Positions 32,118-41,509 of a stretch of 64,000 bases of DNA are shown piece after piece. Made by a program: the position numbers and the translations under genes. Source of the DNA: Nocardioides daejeonensis. Its GTDB lineage: Bacteria; Actinomycetota; Actinomycetes; Propionibacteriales; Nocardioidaceae. Below the pieces are notes generated by a model, which was given only the letters and a program-made list of their open reading frames with translations, made no database searches and was not told the DNA's origin. Location of the stretch: positions 1 to 64,000 of the forward strand of contig NZ_QHKZ01000007.1 of the NCBI RefSeq assembly GCF_003194585.1. Direction: 5' to 3'. How positions within the stretch are numbered: position 1 is the first letter of the stretch; every line of letters begins with the position of its first letter.

Positions 32118-32906
32118 TCAGGAGCCGACCGCACGCTGCGGGTTCTCCTCCGCGGCCCGCTCGGCCTCACGCTCAGTGGCGGCAGCAGCATCGGCCTCGC
32201 GGGCCAGGGCTGCGGACTCCTCGGTGCGGCCCGACGTCCATGCGTCGGCAGCGCCCAGATCGATGGTGCGGACGGTGCGGCGTACGGCCTTGTCCTTGCC
32301 CACATAGGTCGGCAGCGTGACCGGCACTGGGTCCCAGAGCTCCTCGGTGACGGCCGGGATCGTGGAGGTCTCCGCCTCGGGCGCGACCTCGTCGAAGCCC
32401 TGCTCGTTGCGAGCCACCTCGTAGGACTCCGGCACCTCTTCGTCCAACTCCTCGGCGACGGTCGGTTGCACGAGATCCCGCGTGATGGCGCGCTCGGACT
32501 TCACCATCACCCGGCACAGCACCAGCCAGGCCACGACGAGACCGGCCGGGAGCGCCTGCCAGCGCCAACCGACGACGCCGGCGATCGCCAGCGCGGCGAC
32601 GAGCACGTTGCCGCCCAGCAGCACCAGCAGCACACGTCGGCGACGCTGGGTCGCTCGGCGGGTCGCCTCGCGGCGAGCACGCAGCTGTGCCTTCGTCGGC
32701 GGAGCCGCGGGGGGCGCGCCGGGCACCACCAGCTGTGCGTCGCGGTTGCTGACCGGCTCACGACGCGCCAGGACACGCATGGTGTCGGAGAACTTGTCGA
32801 CAGACCGGGCACCCGCGACGTCGTCGTGGTGCCGCATCGCCTTGGGGATCAGATAGACGGCCCACGCCACGGCGACGGCGAGGAAGATCATTCCGGACAG
32901 GTCCAC
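32118..32906 (-). CDS. sepX: Divisome protein SepX/GlpR
   Basis: The 262-residue protein has the SepX/GlpR layout: a first transmembrane helix at residues 3-22 followed by YLIPKAMRHHDDVAG, a basic loop rich in Arg (about 75-95), two more hydrophobic helices (about 93-135), and an acidic cytosolic tail. In Streptomyces SepX supports FtsZ ring stability; in Corynebacterium GlpR is the membrane receptor for the gephyrin-like protein Glp. A Glp-type gene lies four genes upstream on the same strand at 34532-35764, so both partners are encoded together. An 83-bp gap separates it from the RimJ-like gene. Confidence 0.85.
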   Translation of the reverse strand: MDLSGMIFLAVAVAWAVYLIPKAMRHHDDVAGARSVDKFSDTMRVLARREPVSNRDAQLVVPGAPPAAPPTKAQLRARREATRRATQRRRRVLLVLLGGNVLVAALAIAGVVGWRWQALPAGLVVAWLVLCRVMVKSERAITRDLVQPTVAEELDEEVPESYEVARNEQGFDEVAPEAETSTIPAVTEELWDPVPVTLPTYVGKDKAVRRTVRTIDLGAADAWTSGRTEESAALAREADAAAATEREAERAAEENPQRAVGS

Positions 32907-32989
32907 GCATCAGAGGTTAGGAGTCGTAGCCGAGGATGGTGCGGATGTCCACAGGTGTGTCGCAGAATCACTCGTGTGACTGGTGTGAC

Positions 32990-33574
32990 TCAGTGCCGCA
33001 ACCGCGACATCATCCCCCGGGGGCACTCCTCCACCGTCACCGCGAACTGCCGATGATCGCGCCATTCGCCGTCGATGTGCAGGTAGCGCTCGGCGTAGCC
33101 GAACTCCTTGAGTCCCAGCTTCTCCACCACACGCAGCGAGTTGGTGTTCTCCGGCCGGATGGAGATCTCGATGCGATGCAGGCCCGCGGTGAAGAAGCAG
33201 TGATCGATCGCCATCGCCACACTCACCGGCACCACTCCCCGTCCGGCGTACCGCTCATCGATCCAGTAGCCGATCGAGGCGAACTGCGCCGAGCCGCGGA
33301 CGATGTTGCTCACGGTCAACTGCCCGGCGAAGACTCCGCCGACGGTGATCGCGAACGGCATCGCCTGCCCCTCCCGCGCCATCCGGGTGAGTCGCCGAAC
33401 CATGCCACGGAAGGTCGGCGGCCGTCCCGGCGACTCCGGCGGCACTGTCGCCTCCCACGGCTTCAGCCAGGCCGCGTTGCGCACCCGAGCGTCTCGCCAC
33501 GCCTTGGCGTCAGACGTCTCCAGCGGACGCAGCGTGACCGCGCCCTCGGTGAGCCGAACCGGCCATCCGGTCAA
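32990..33574 (-). CDS. GNAT-family N-acetyltransferase, RimJ/RimL-like
   Basis: The protein has 194 residues in a full-length GNAT fold of the ribosomal-protein-alanine acetyltransferase type. Motifs include VTLRPLETSDAKAWRDARVRN near residues 13-33, the acetyl-CoA loop RYAGRGVVPVSVAMAIDH near 127-144, and IEISIRPENTNSLRVVEKLGL near 153-173. Its start overlaps the mog stop (ATGA at 33571-33574), so it belongs to the molybdenum-cofactor/Glp transcript. The family acetylates N-termini of ribosomal proteins or other amines; the target here is not known. Confidence 0.87.
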   Translation of the reverse strand: MTGWPVRLTEGAVTLRPLETSDAKAWRDARVRNAAWLKPWEATVPPESPGRPPTFRGMVRRLTRMAREGQAMPFAITVGGVFAGQLTVSNIVRGSAQFASIGYWIDERYAGRGVVPVSVAMAIDHCFFTAGLHRIEISIRPENTNSLRVVEKLGLKEFGYAERYLHIDGEWRDHRQFAVTVEECPRGMMSRLRH

Positions 33575-34065
33575 TGGTCACTTCCCAGGATCTGATCGAG
33601 CGCATGACCGACCAGCGGCTCGAGCACAGCCAACCCGTCCTTCACCCCACCACGCGAACCGGGCAGATTGACGACCAGGCAGTCGCCGGACACACCGGCC
33701 AGGCCGCGGGAGAGGGCGGCCGTCGGCACTCCCTTGCCTGCGCCGTACGCCCGGATCGCCTCCGCGATGCCCGGCACCTCCCGGTCCAGCAGCGGACGGG
33801 TGACCTCCGGGGTCCGGTCGGTCGGGGTCAAGCCGGTGCCGCCCGTGGTCAGCACCAGACGTACGCCGTCACGCACGGCCGCCACGATCGCCTCACCGAC
33901 CGGCTCGCCGTCAGGGCACACCTGCGGCTCCTCCACGGCGTAGCCCCACCTGCGAAGGGCCTCGACGATGAGCGGCCCGGTGGTGTCGGCGTACACCCCC
34001 GCGGCGGCGCGATTGGAGGCGACCACCACCGCGGCGCGTCGCTGCTGAGTCACGGGATGGTTCAT
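33571..34065 (-). CDS. mog: MogA/MoaB-family molybdopterin adenylyltransferase
   Basis: The protein has 164 residues. The MPT-binding motif [16 protein letters not shown] lies near residues 72-87, and the active-site region [14 protein letters not shown] near 132-145 matches MogA/MoaB proteins that adenylylate molybdopterin before molybdenum insertion. The start at 34065 overlaps the moaC stop (ATGA) and has GGGGA 9 bp upstream; ATG 34074 would add three residues. It sits with moaC and a MoeA-like gene in one minus-strand operon, and may also supply cofactor to the duplicated hydroxylases. Confidence 0.88.
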   Translation of the reverse strand: MNHPVTQQRRAAVVVASNRAAAGVYADTTGPLIVEALRRWGYAVEEPQVCPDGEPVGEAIVAAVRDGVRLVLTTGGTGLTPTDRTPEVTRPLLDREVPGIAEAIRAYGAGKGVPTAALSRGLAGVSGDCLVVNLPGSRGGVKDGLAVLEPLVGHALDQILGSDH

Positions 34066-34532
34066 CGCCGCCATTCCCCGGACTTGCCGCCCGACTTCAC
34101 CTCGACGCGTACGTCGGTGATCACCGCACCCTTGTCGACGGCCTTGACCATGTCGATCACCGTCAGCGCCGCGACCGAGACCGCGGTCAGGGCCTCCATC
34201 TCCACCCCGGTGCGGTCGGTGGTGCGCACGGTCGCCTCGATCTCGACGGCGTCGTCGGCGACCACAAGGTCGACGGTGACGCCGGAGATCGCCAGCGGAT
34301 GACAGAGCGGGATCAGTGCCGGAGTCTGCTTGGCGGCCATGATCCCGGCGACCCGGGCCACCCCGAGCGCGTCACCTTTCGGCACGCCCTCGCCGCGGAG
34401 CAGGGCGACCACCGCGGCGCTGACCAGCACCCGGCCCGACGCGGTGGCGCTGCGCGAGGTCACCGCCTTCTCGGAGACGTCGACCATCCGCGCAGCCCCG
34501 GACTCGTCGACATGGGTCAAGCGGTCCGCCAT
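34062..34532 (-). CDS. moaC: Cyclic pyranopterin monophosphate synthase MoaC
   Basis: This 156-residue protein has the usual MoaC length. Signature regions are [23 protein letters not shown] near residues 63-85 (substrate-binding HPL) and the catalytic segment [28 protein letters not shown] near 107-134. Together with MoaA it forms cPMP, the first molybdopterin intermediate. Both ends overlap neighbours by ATGA (Glp upstream, Mog downstream). Confidence 0.95.
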   Translation of the reverse strand: MADRLTHVDESGAARMVDVSEKAVTSRSATASGRVLVSAAVVALLRGEGVPKGDALGVARVAGIMAAKQTPALIPLCHPLAISGVTVDLVVADDAVEIEATVRTTDRTGVEMEALTAVSVAALTVIDMVKAVDKGAVITDVRVEVKSGGKSGEWRR

Positions 34533-35764
34533 CAGGCACCCCCGCCGGGAAGCCCACCGCGGTCGAGCAGCATCACCTGCACGGTGTCGCCCGGAGCCAG
34601 CCGGGTCACCTCCGGAGGCACCACGACCAACGCGTTGGAGGCCGCCAGGTCGCCGATCAGGTGGGAGCCGTGGCCGCCCACGGGGCTGACCGTCGAGGCC
34701 TCGTAGGTCGCCCGCAGGTACTGCTGGCGCCCCTCGGGCGAGGAGACCCCGTGGGTGAGCTTCGCCGTACGCAACGGCGGCTCGTGAGGGGTGCGTCCCT
34801 GCAGCTTGCGGAGCGCCGGGAGCACGAAGACCTGGAACGAGACGTACGCCGACACGGAGTTGCCGGGCAGGGTGAAGACCGGCACCCTGTCCTCGCCGAG
34901 CAGGCCGAACCCCTGCGGCTTCCCCGGCTGCATGGCGACTCCGCCGAACCAGAGATCTGCGGAGAGCGCCTCCTTGACCACGTCGTAGTCGCCCGCGCTC
35001 ACGCCACCGCTGGTGACCACGAGATCCGCGCGCACGAGCTGGTCGCTGAGTGCCTCGGCGAACGTCGCGGGGTCGTCATCGACCGGCGCGGCCCGATAGG
35101 CGATCCCGCCGGCAGCCCGTACCGCCGCTGCCAGCAGGTAGGAGTTGGCGTCGTGGATGGTGCCGGGCTCCAGCCGGGCGCCCGGCGGGCGCAGCTCGGA
35201 GCCGGTCGACATCACCACGACCCGAGGTCGGGGCCGGGAGCGCACCTCGGCGCGGCCGACAGCCGCCAGCAGGCCCAGGTGCCGTTCGCCGAGCACGGTG
35301 CCCGCCGAGACGACGACCTCGCCCTCCTCCACGTCCTCACCGGCGTGCCGGATGTGCTGCCCCTGCGTGGGTGCTTGTTCGATGCGCACCTGGCCGACCC
35401 CACGGTCGGTCCACTCGTAGGGCACCACGGCGTCGCAGCCGGCCGGGATCGGCGCCCCGGTCATGATCTTGGCCGCTGTGCCGGGCGCGATCGCCATCAG
35501 CCCCGGCTGTCCGGCGGCGATCTCACCGACCACCGGCAGGTGGATCGGGCGGTCGGGCCGGGCGTCGGCGACGTCGTTGAAGGTGACCGCGTAGCCATCC
35601 ATCGCGGAGTTGTCGAAGCCAGGCAACGCCACAGCCGCCGAGACGTCCTCGGCGATCGGCATGCCCAGCGCATCCATCAACCCGATGTCGCGCACCGGCA
35701 GCGGTTCGACGGCCTCCAGGATCCTGGCCAGATGGTCGGCGACGGGGATCGGCTGGGCGCTCAT
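34532..35764 (-). CDS. glp: Gephyrin-like molybdotransferase Glp (MoeA family)
   Basis: The 410-residue protein has the MoeA domain order: [10 protein letters not shown] near residues 56-65, [12 protein letters not shown] near 105, the MPT-binding [18 protein letters not shown] near 240-257, and a C-terminal domain IV. In actinobacteria the MoeA paralogue beside the UGPase and SepX/GlpR genes is Glp, which binds FtsZ and the membrane receptor GlpR; I assign Glp from that synteny. It may equally insert molybdate. The start at 35764 is chosen over an upstream extension because it lies 1 bp from the UGPase stop and gives a normal MoeA N-terminus. Confidence 0.82.
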   Translation of the reverse strand: MSAQPIPVADHLARILEAVEPLPVRDIGLMDALGMPIAEDVSAAVALPGFDNSAMDGYAVTFNDVADARPDRPIHLPVVGEIAAGQPGLMAIAPGTAAKIMTGAPIPAGCDAVVPYEWTDRGVGQVRIEQAPTQGQHIRHAGEDVEEGEVVVSAGTVLGERHLGLLAAVGRAEVRSRPRPRVVVMSTGSELRPPGARLEPGTIHDANSYLLAAAVRAAGGIAYRAAPVDDDPATFAEALSDQLVRADLVVTSGGVSAGDYDVVKEALSADLWFGGVAMQPGKPQGFGLLGEDRVPVFTLPGNSVSAYVSFQVFVLPALRKLQGRTPHEPPLRTAKLTHGVSSPEGRQQYLRATYEASTVSPVGGHGSHLIGDLAASNALVVVPPEVTRLAPGDTVQVMLLDRGGLPGGGA

Positions 35765-35765
35765 G

Positions 35766-37145
35766 TCACTCCCCCAGAACGGTGTCGCGCGTGACCCGCT
35801 GGGGACCGTCCTCGTCCTCCAGCGCCACGTCCCCATGTACGGCGACCCCCGGCTCGAAGGTCCAGTCACCCTCGACCTGCAGGGACGAGGCCCTCCTCAG
35901 CGAGGGGGCTCCCTCCGGGAAACGCTTGTCGAACTCACCGACCAGCTTGTAGACCTCCGGGTCGAGCGACACGAACGGCACGGTCTCGGCCACCTGGTCG
36001 AGCACGAAGTCAGGCCGCAGGTCATAGACGTCGGAGCGCAGCACCAGCAGGTCGTCGGTGGTCTTGACCGGCACGAACCGGTCACGACCGACCTCGATGG
36101 TGCGAGCACCGTCGAAGACCTCGATCGCCGCACCCATCGCGGTCTCGATCTGGATCACCTCCGGACTGCGCGCGTCGCTCGGGTCGACGGTCTTGCGGTT
36201 GCGGATCAGCGGTAGTCCGAGCACGCCCTGCCGGGAGACCAAGGTCCGGCGCATCGCCTCGACGTCGAACCAGAGGCTGTTGGTGCTGGTGAACCGGTGC
36301 CGGTTCAGGTCGGCCAACGCCTCCTTGTCCTCCGGCAGGGTCTGAGCTGTCTCGCGCAGCACGATCCGGCCGTCGCTGACCCGGGTCGCGAAGTGCCCCC
36401 CCTTGCGGTCCGAGGCTGTACGCCGCACCGCCTCGATGGCGAACGGGGCCCCCGAGGCGGCGAACCAGCCCGCGAGGGTCGGGTCGGGCACGGCCCCGAG
36501 GTTGTCGGAGTTGGAGACGAAGACGTGCCGGAAGCCGGCCTCCGCCAACTGGTCGAGCAGCCCGGTGTCGAGCAGCGCGGTGTAGATGTCACCGTGCCCG
36601 GGCGGACACCACTCCAGGTCGGGGTCGACCGGCCAGGCGACCGGGGACAGGTCGCTGGCGAGCAGCTTCGGCTCCTTGTTCTGCAGGAACTCCAGCGGCA
36701 GCCCGGCGACGGGTAGCTCCTCGTAGCGGGCCAGCGCGGCGAGAGTGTCCTCGCTGGTGCGGAAGCTGTTCATGAGGATCAACGGCAGCGGCGCGTCATG
36801 CTGCTTGCGCAGCTCCAGCACCTGCCTGGCGATGATGTCGAGGAACGAGAGTCCACGACGCACGCACAGCAGCGACTTGGCGCGGTCCATGCCCATCGAC
36901 GTCCCCAGGCCCCCGTTGAGCTTGATCACCGCGGTGTGCCGGATCGCCTCCCGCGCGACGTCGTCGTCGACCTCCACGTCGGCCAACGACTCCATGTCGA
37001 TCGGCTCGATGCTGGCCTCCGGGATCATCCCCGTCTCACCGGCCTCCAACAGCCGGAAGTAGTGCGCGAAGACCTCCCGCGGGATCGGCCCGACCCCGGC
37101 GTCGGCCATCTTCTCCAGTGCACGGTTCAGTGCTTCACTGCCCAT
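35766..37145 (-). CDS. UTP-glucose-1-phosphate uridylyltransferase, eukaryotic UGPase type
   Basis: The protein has 459 residues and belongs to the UDPGP family (PF01704-type), not the short bacterial GalU type. The nucleotide-binding loop LNGGLGTSMGMDRAKSLL lies near residues 77-94, followed by NSFRT near 124 and a CPPGHGDIYTAL segment near 178-189 for UTP binding. A left-handed beta-helix is expected at the C-terminus. It makes UDP-glucose for envelope glycans. The start is ATG 37145; an antisense-looking extension upstream to 37718 runs over the divergent gene and is rejected. Confidence 0.9.
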   Translation of the reverse strand: MGSEALNRALEKMADAGVGPIPREVFAHYFRLLEAGETGMIPEASIEPIDMESLADVEVDDDVAREAIRHTAVIKLNGGLGTSMGMDRAKSLLCVRRGLSFLDIIARQVLELRKQHDAPLPLILMNSFRTSEDTLAALARYEELPVAGLPLEFLQNKEPKLLASDLSPVAWPVDPDLEWCPPGHGDIYTALLDTGLLDQLAEAGFRHVFVSNSDNLGAVPDPTLAGWFAASGAPFAIEAVRRTASDRKGGHFATRVSDGRIVLRETAQTLPEDKEALADLNRHRFTSTNSLWFDVEAMRRTLVSRQGVLGLPLIRNRKTVDPSDARSPEVIQIETAMGAAIEVFDGARTIEVGRDRFVPVKTTDDLLVLRSDVYDLRPDFVLDQVAETVPFVSLDPEVYKLVGEFDKRFPEGAPSLRRASSLQVEGDWTFEPGVAVHGDVALEDEDGPQRVTRDTVLGE

Positions 37146-37202
37146 GAGGCCCGATGGTAGGCCGGACCGGCGCAATGGGGGTAAGTGGGTGAGACTGGCG
37201 CC

Positions 37203-37775
37203 GTGGAAATGAAGCGCGAGCTCCGGAGTCGCCTGCTCACTGCCCGCCGCGCCCGCAGGCCGGATGGCGTTGCCACGGCAGCGGACGCGCTGTGCGCCCA
37301 GGTGCTCGCGCTGCCGGAGCTGCCGAGCGCGGGCTGCGTGGCGGCGTACGTCTCGGTGGGCGGGGAGCCGGGCACCGGGCCCCTGCTCGATGCCCTGCGC
37401 GAGCGCGGCATACGCGTGCTGCTGCCGGTGCTGCTCCCCGACGACGACCTGAGCTGGGCCGAGGACACCGGTGAGCGGACACCCGCGGAACGCGGCCTCC
37501 TGGAGCCGGTCGGCCAGCGGCTGGGCGTCGACGCTGTCGGCGATGCCGATCTCGTGCTGGTGCCTGGGCTGGCGGTCGGCGCCGACGGCCTGCGACTGGG
37601 CCGGGGCGGCGGCAGCTACGACCGCGCCCTCGCCCGGGTCGCTCCCGACACCCCGGTCGCCGTCCTCCTGTACGACGACGAGCTGCTCGACGCCGTACCC
37701 GCCGAGCCTCATGACCACCCGGTCTCGCTGGCGGTCACACCGGCGCGGGTCTTGCGGTTCAGCCTTCGGGCTTGA
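37203..37775 (+). CDS. 5-formyltetrahydrofolate cyclo-ligase
   Basis: The 190-residue protein belongs to the methenyltetrahydrofolate synthetase family. An N-terminal KRELRSRLLTARRAR helix carries basic ATP-binding residues, and the C-terminal signature LVLVPGLAVGADGLRLGRGGGSYDRAL near residues 118-144 contains the GRGGGYYD-like folate/ATP loop. It converts 5-formyl-THF to 5,10-methenyl-THF. GTG 37203 is used; GTG 37185 or ATG 37209 in the same frame are possible. It is divergent from the UGPase and overlaps the 3' end of the acylase gene by 17 bp. Confidence 0.85.
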   Translation: MEMKRELRSRLLTARRARRPDGVATAADALCAQVLALPELPSAGCVAAYVSVGGEPGTGPLLDALRERGIRVLLPVLLPDDDLSWAEDTGERTPAERGLLEPVGQRLGVDAVGDADLVLVPGLAVGADGLRLGRGGGSYDRALARVAPDTPVAVLLYDDELLDAVPAEPHDHPVSLAVTPARVLRFSLRA

Positions 37776-40314
37776 GCACGAGCGTGTGCTCGCCGGAGCC
37801 GGTCACCGCGTCGCGGCTGAAGCGCCAGGGCAGGGTACGACCAGCGACGAAGAGGTCGGTCTGGTCCGTGTAGTTGGCGTGGAAGACATGGCCGGAGGCG
37901 CCGGTCAGGTTGATCCAGCGGGAGCGATCGAGGTCGGCCAGGTCGACCACCATCCGCATCGAGGGCGCCGAGGTCACCGCATAGCCGTCGGCGGCGTCCC
38001 AGTTGGTGGCGTTGACGTGCGAGGAGCCGCCGCCGATCCGCCAGCTCCGGTTGAAGAGCCGCTCGATCAGACCGTTCCCGGAGCTGCCGAGGGTCTGGTT
38101 GCGCAGGTCCAGCGTGTGCAACCGGCCCCACTCCCACTTCGACGGATCGCGGGCCAGCCGCACGATGATCTCGTCGCTGGCCGCCAGCATCGCGGCACGC
38201 AGGATGTCGTCACGGTTCTCGATCTCGGCCGTCGACCGGTCGTCCCACCACGGGTCGTCACGCCGCTGCAGCAGCCCGGTCACCGCCAGCCACCAGCGTG
38301 CGTTGCCGGTGGGCCACAGTGACTCGCGCAGCTCGTCCTGGAAGGTCAGCTCCAGCAGGTTGCGCCACACCACGTTGAAGTACGCCGCACCTGCCGAGTC
38401 CGCCTGCGAGCGCCGGTCCCAGGTGCGCAGCACCTTCTGGCCGTCCTGCCGGTAGCCCGGCGGCAGATCGACCTGCAGCAGGAACGGCACCAGGACGTCG
38501 GCCAGCGCGGACCGGTCATCGAGCTGGAGCGCCGTCATGTCGTCGAGGCCCAGCTTGCCCTCACGCTCCGACAGGACGTCGCGGATCCGCTGGGACCGGT
38601 ACCCGGCGTCCCAGTCGTCGGTGAGGTGCGCAGGGTAGTCAGGGCCGATCACCGCCTGATTGGCGGTGACCACGAACCCCTCCTCGGGGTCGTAGAGGTT
38701 GGGCAACGAGTCGAAGGGCAGGTAGCTGCCGGTCCAGTCGTTCTGCTTCAGCCATCCCTCGGTCGGGGTCCGGCCGTCGTTGCCGGAGCGCCGGATCGGG
38801 ATGCGCCCAGGGGCCTGATAGCCGATGTGGCCCTCCGTGTCGGCGTAGACGAGGTTCTGGGCCGGCACGGCGAAGTCGGCGGCCGCGGCGCGGAACTCCT
38901 GCCAGTTCGACGCGGTGTTGAGCGCCAGCAGCGCATCGGCGGTGTTGCTCGGCTCCAGCGCCGTCCACTTCAGGGCCACCGCGTAGCCGGCGCCCGCGTT
39001 TGCGCCGACCGTGCTGAGCTCCTTCGAGACATCGGAGAGCAGCGGTCCGTGGTCGGTCTCGCGCACCACCAGCCGGAAGTCCTCGCCGTCACGCACCTTG
39101 ATCGTCTCGACCCGGGTGCGCAGCGGGAGTTGCTTGCCGTCGTACTCCCAGGTGTCGCCGTCGAGACGCTCGAGGAAGAGGTCGGTCACGTCGGGGCCGA
39201 GGTTGGTGAAGCCCCAGGCAATGTCGCGGTTGTGGCCGATGACCACGCCGGGGAGTCCGGAGAAGCTGAAGCCGGAGACATCGAGCGGGCAGGCCTGGGA
39301 GAGCTCGCGGCAGTGCAGGCCGACCTGGTACCAGATACCGGGCAGGCTGGTGCCGAGGTGCGGATCGTTGGCGAGCAGCGGCTTGCCCGACTCAGTCAGC
39401 TCACCCGAGACGACCCAGGAGTTGCTGCCGATCCCGTCCCCTTGCCCGAGCAGCTCGGGTACGGCGCGGATGGGCTCGAGCACCCGCTCCAGCGCAGCCG
39501 CCTGGTCGGCGTCGTACGGCGGGCGGGCCGGGTCGCGCGTACCGGGACCGGTCGCTCGGGGCTCGTAGCGACCGTCGACCAGCGCGCCCTCGGTGACGAT
39601 CGGACGGTGCTGCTCGTAGGGGTAGTCGGGATAGATCTGGTTGACCTGCTCCTCGGTGTGGTCGACGTCGACCAACGCTCGACCGACCTCGTCCTCCATG
39701 TTGCCGCGCAGGTCCCAGGCCATCGCCTTCAGCCAGGCGAGCGAGTCGATCGGCGTCCACTCCTCGGGGCGGTAGTCGAGCCCGTCGAAGCGCAACAGCG
39801 TGTATTCCAGGGACATCTCCGAGGGAGAGCGGTCGTCCAGCCAGGCGTTCACGCCGGCGCTGTAGGCCTCGAGCGCAGCCCGGGTCGCCGGCTCGAGCAG
39901 CGCCCACTCGCTTGCCGCCACCCTGCGCCAGCCCATGGTGCGGATCGCCTTGTCGGTCTCCAGACCGGACTCACCGAAAAGCTCGGAGAGCCGCCCGGCG
40001 GTGATGTGCCGACGCACGTCCATCTCGTAGAAGCGGTCCTGGGCATGCACGTAGCCCTGAGCCATCATCAGGTCGGGCAGCGTGTCGGCGTAGATCTGCG
40101 GGATGCCCTGCTCGTCGCGGATCACCTCGACCTCGCCGCTCAGCCCGGGGATCGCGACGGTGCCCTCGGTCTGCGGGAACGGCCGCCGGACCAGCAGTAC
40201 GCCGCTGATCAGGCTCGCGACGAGCACGATCACCAGCAACACCGCGAGGTGGGCCGACCACCGCACGGCACGCGGCCACCGGTTGAAGGCCCGCCAGGCG
40301 TCAGCGACTGCCAC
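37759..40314 (-). CDS. Penicillin acylase-family N-terminal-nucleophile hydrolase
   Basis: The protein has 851 residues and an N-terminal signal anchor (residues 20-43). An alpha chain, a spacer (about 260-295) and a beta chain follow. The beta chain begins at Ser297 in GIGSNSWVVSG, the expected autoproteolysis point and catalytic nucleophile. A conserved IPGLSGEVEVIRDEQGIPQIYA start and WGFTNLGPDVTDLFLE are typical. Members cleave amides such as beta-lactam side chains, N-acyl homoserine lactones or cyclic lipopeptides; the anchor implies action outside the membrane. The true substrate is unknown. Confidence 0.9.
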   Translation of the reverse strand: MAVADAWRAFNRWPRAVRWSAHLAVLLVIVLVASLISGVLLVRRPFPQTEGTVAIPGLSGEVEVIRDEQGIPQIYADTLPDLMMAQGYVHAQDRFYEMDVRRHITAGRLSELFGESGLETDKAIRTMGWRRVAASEWALLEPATRAALEAYSAGVNAWLDDRSPSEMSLEYTLLRFDGLDYRPEEWTPIDSLAWLKAMAWDLRGNMEDEVGRALVDVDHTEEQVNQIYPDYPYEQHRPIVTEGALVDGRYEPRATGPGTRDPARPPYDADQAAALERVLEPIRAVPELLGQGDGIGSNSWVVSGELTESGKPLLANDPHLGTSLPGIWYQVGLHCRELSQACPLDVSGFSFSGLPGVVIGHNRDIAWGFTNLGPDVTDLFLERLDGDTWEYDGKQLPLRTRVETIKVRDGEDFRLVVRETDHGPLLSDVSKELSTVGANAGAGYAVALKWTALEPSNTADALLALNTASNWQEFRAAAADFAVPAQNLVYADTEGHIGYQAPGRIPIRRSGNDGRTPTEGWLKQNDWTGSYLPFDSLPNLYDPEEGFVVTANQAVIGPDYPAHLTDDWDAGYRSQRIRDVLSEREGKLGLDDMTALQLDDRSALADVLVPFLLQVDLPPGYRQDGQKVLRTWDRRSQADSAGAAYFNVVWRNLLELTFQDELRESLWPTGNARWWLAVTGLLQRRDDPWWDDRSTAEIENRDDILRAAMLAASDEIIVRLARDPSKWEWGRLHTLDLRNQTLGSSGNGLIERLFNRSWRIGGGSSHVNATNWDAADGYAVTSAPSMRMVVDLADLDRSRWINLTGASGHVFHANYTDQTDLFVAGRTLPWRFSRDAVTGSGEHTLVLKPEG

Positions 40315-40332
40315 GCCGATCTCCTCCAGCGA

Positions 40333-40659
40333 TCAGGAGGCGCTGGCGGAGGAGGAGCTGGACGACGTGCTGGAGGAGGCGTTGCTCGAGGTCGTGGACG
40401 AACTCGAGGAGCTCGACGCGTTCGAGTTCGACGAGGAGGAGTCGGCTGACGAGCTCGCCGCCGGGACCGACGAGGAGGAGCCGGACCGGGAGTCGGTGCG
40501 GTAGAAGCCGGAGCCCTTGAAGACCACACCCACGGCGTTGAACACCTTGCGCAGTCGCCCCTGGCACTCCGGGCACACCGTCAGCGCGTCGTCGCTGAAG
40601 CTCTGCACCTGCTCGAACGCGTGACCACACTCGGTGCAGGCGTACTGGTAGGTGGGCAT
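40333..40659 (-). CDS. FmdB-family zinc ribbon protein with serine-rich tail
   Basis: The 108-residue protein has an FmdB/CxxC_CxxC_SSSS domain at residues 1-52 with a zinc ribbon formed by Cys8, Cys11, Cys29 and Cys32 and the conserved FKGSGFYRTD. About 55 mostly Ser/Asn/Ala residues follow, a low-complexity tail. The start at MPTYQYACTECG is the family's invariant N-terminus; the frame extends upstream to 40857 without support. FmdB proteins are small putative regulators; the precise function is unknown. It starts the transcript that continues 18 bp later into the acylase gene. Confidence 0.9.
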   Translation of the reverse strand: MPTYQYACTECGHAFEQVQSFSDDALTVCPECQGRLRKVFNAVGVVFKGSGFYRTDSRSGSSSSVPAASSSADSSSSNSNASSSSSSSTTSSNASSSTSSSSSSASAS

Positions 40660-40785
40660 CGGGTGGACCTCCTGAGACTCATCGCTGACCCCTCCGCACT
40701 GGCACTCGCGGGGGCCGACTGCCAACTCTACCCTCCCTGTGGAGAACCTCTGCGCACCCTCCCGGAACGACCTAGCCTCCCGGCC

Positions 40786-41436
40786 ATGGCGACCCACGAC
40801 CTCAGCGAACGTCTCCGGCGGACCCGACACCGGCTCCGGCGACGGCTGCTCCGGCACCGGCGCGGGCTCGCCGCCGTGCTACTCGGGGTGGCCGCCGTCG
40901 GCACGCTGCGCACCCTCGCCCCTGCACCACCCGCGTACGTCGACCTCGTGGTCGCGGCCGCCGACCTGCCCGCAGGCACTCCGGTGAGCGCCTCCGACCT
41001 GACCGTGGTGCGGGTGCCGCCCGACGCCGTACCGGAGGGAGCGCAGGGACGACGCGAGGCGCTCGGGCGCACGCTCGCCGGGCCGTTGCGCCGTGGCGAG
41101 CCGCTCACCGACGCCGGCCTGGTCGCACCCGGAATGCTGACCGACGCCCCTGGCATGGTGGCGTTGCCGGTGCGCATCCCCGACCCGGGCGTAGTGGCGA
41201 TGCTCCGCCCGGGCGACCGGATCGACCTGGCAGCCACCGATCCGCAGAGCGGCCTCACCGAGCAGGTCGCAACGGGGGTCCGAGTGATCACCGTGCCGCA
41301 GCCCGAGCGGGAGCCTCAGGCCACCGGCCCGGGCCTCGCCGGGCGCCTCGTGGTGCTCGCCGTGAGCCCCGCATCGGCACGAAATATCGCCGGCGCAGCC
41401 GCGACACGATGGTTGGCGGTCACCATCTCGGGTTAG
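40786..41436 (+). CDS. SAF-domain protein (CpaB/RcpC-like)
   Basis: The 216-residue protein has an Arg-rich N-terminus (residues 8-26), a single transmembrane helix (about 26-45), then an SAF domain (VDLVVAAADLPAGTPVSASDLTVVRV near residues 50-75) and the RcpC-like module ALPVRIPDPGVVAMLRPGDRIDL near 125-147. This architecture is that of CpaB/RcpC, which assists Flp pilus assembly, although no pilus genes are nearby. The start at ATG 40786 is preferred because the upstream extension overlaps the divergent FmdB gene. Confidence 0.8.
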   Translation: MATHDLSERLRRTRHRLRRRLLRHRRGLAAVLLGVAAVGTLRTLAPAPPAYVDLVVAAADLPAGTPVSASDLTVVRVPPDAVPEGAQGRREALGRTLAGPLRRGEPLTDAGLVAPGMLTDAPGMVALPVRIPDPGVVAMLRPGDRIDLAATDPQSGLTEQVATGVRVITVPQPEREPQATGPGLAGRLVVLAVSPASARNIAGAAATRWLAVTISG

Positions 41437-41509
41437 CGTAAGGCGCTGAAAACGGTCCAACCCCCCTGCACACGGGCACTCGGGACCCGCTGACAACTAG
41501 GAGAAAAGT

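Noticed and set aside
37759..38322. Plus-strand frames continuing past the 5-formyltetrahydrofolate cyclo-ligase stop
   Set aside because: They are Ser/Arg/Pro-rich shadows of the acylase gene on the other strand; only the 17-bp convergent overlap is real.
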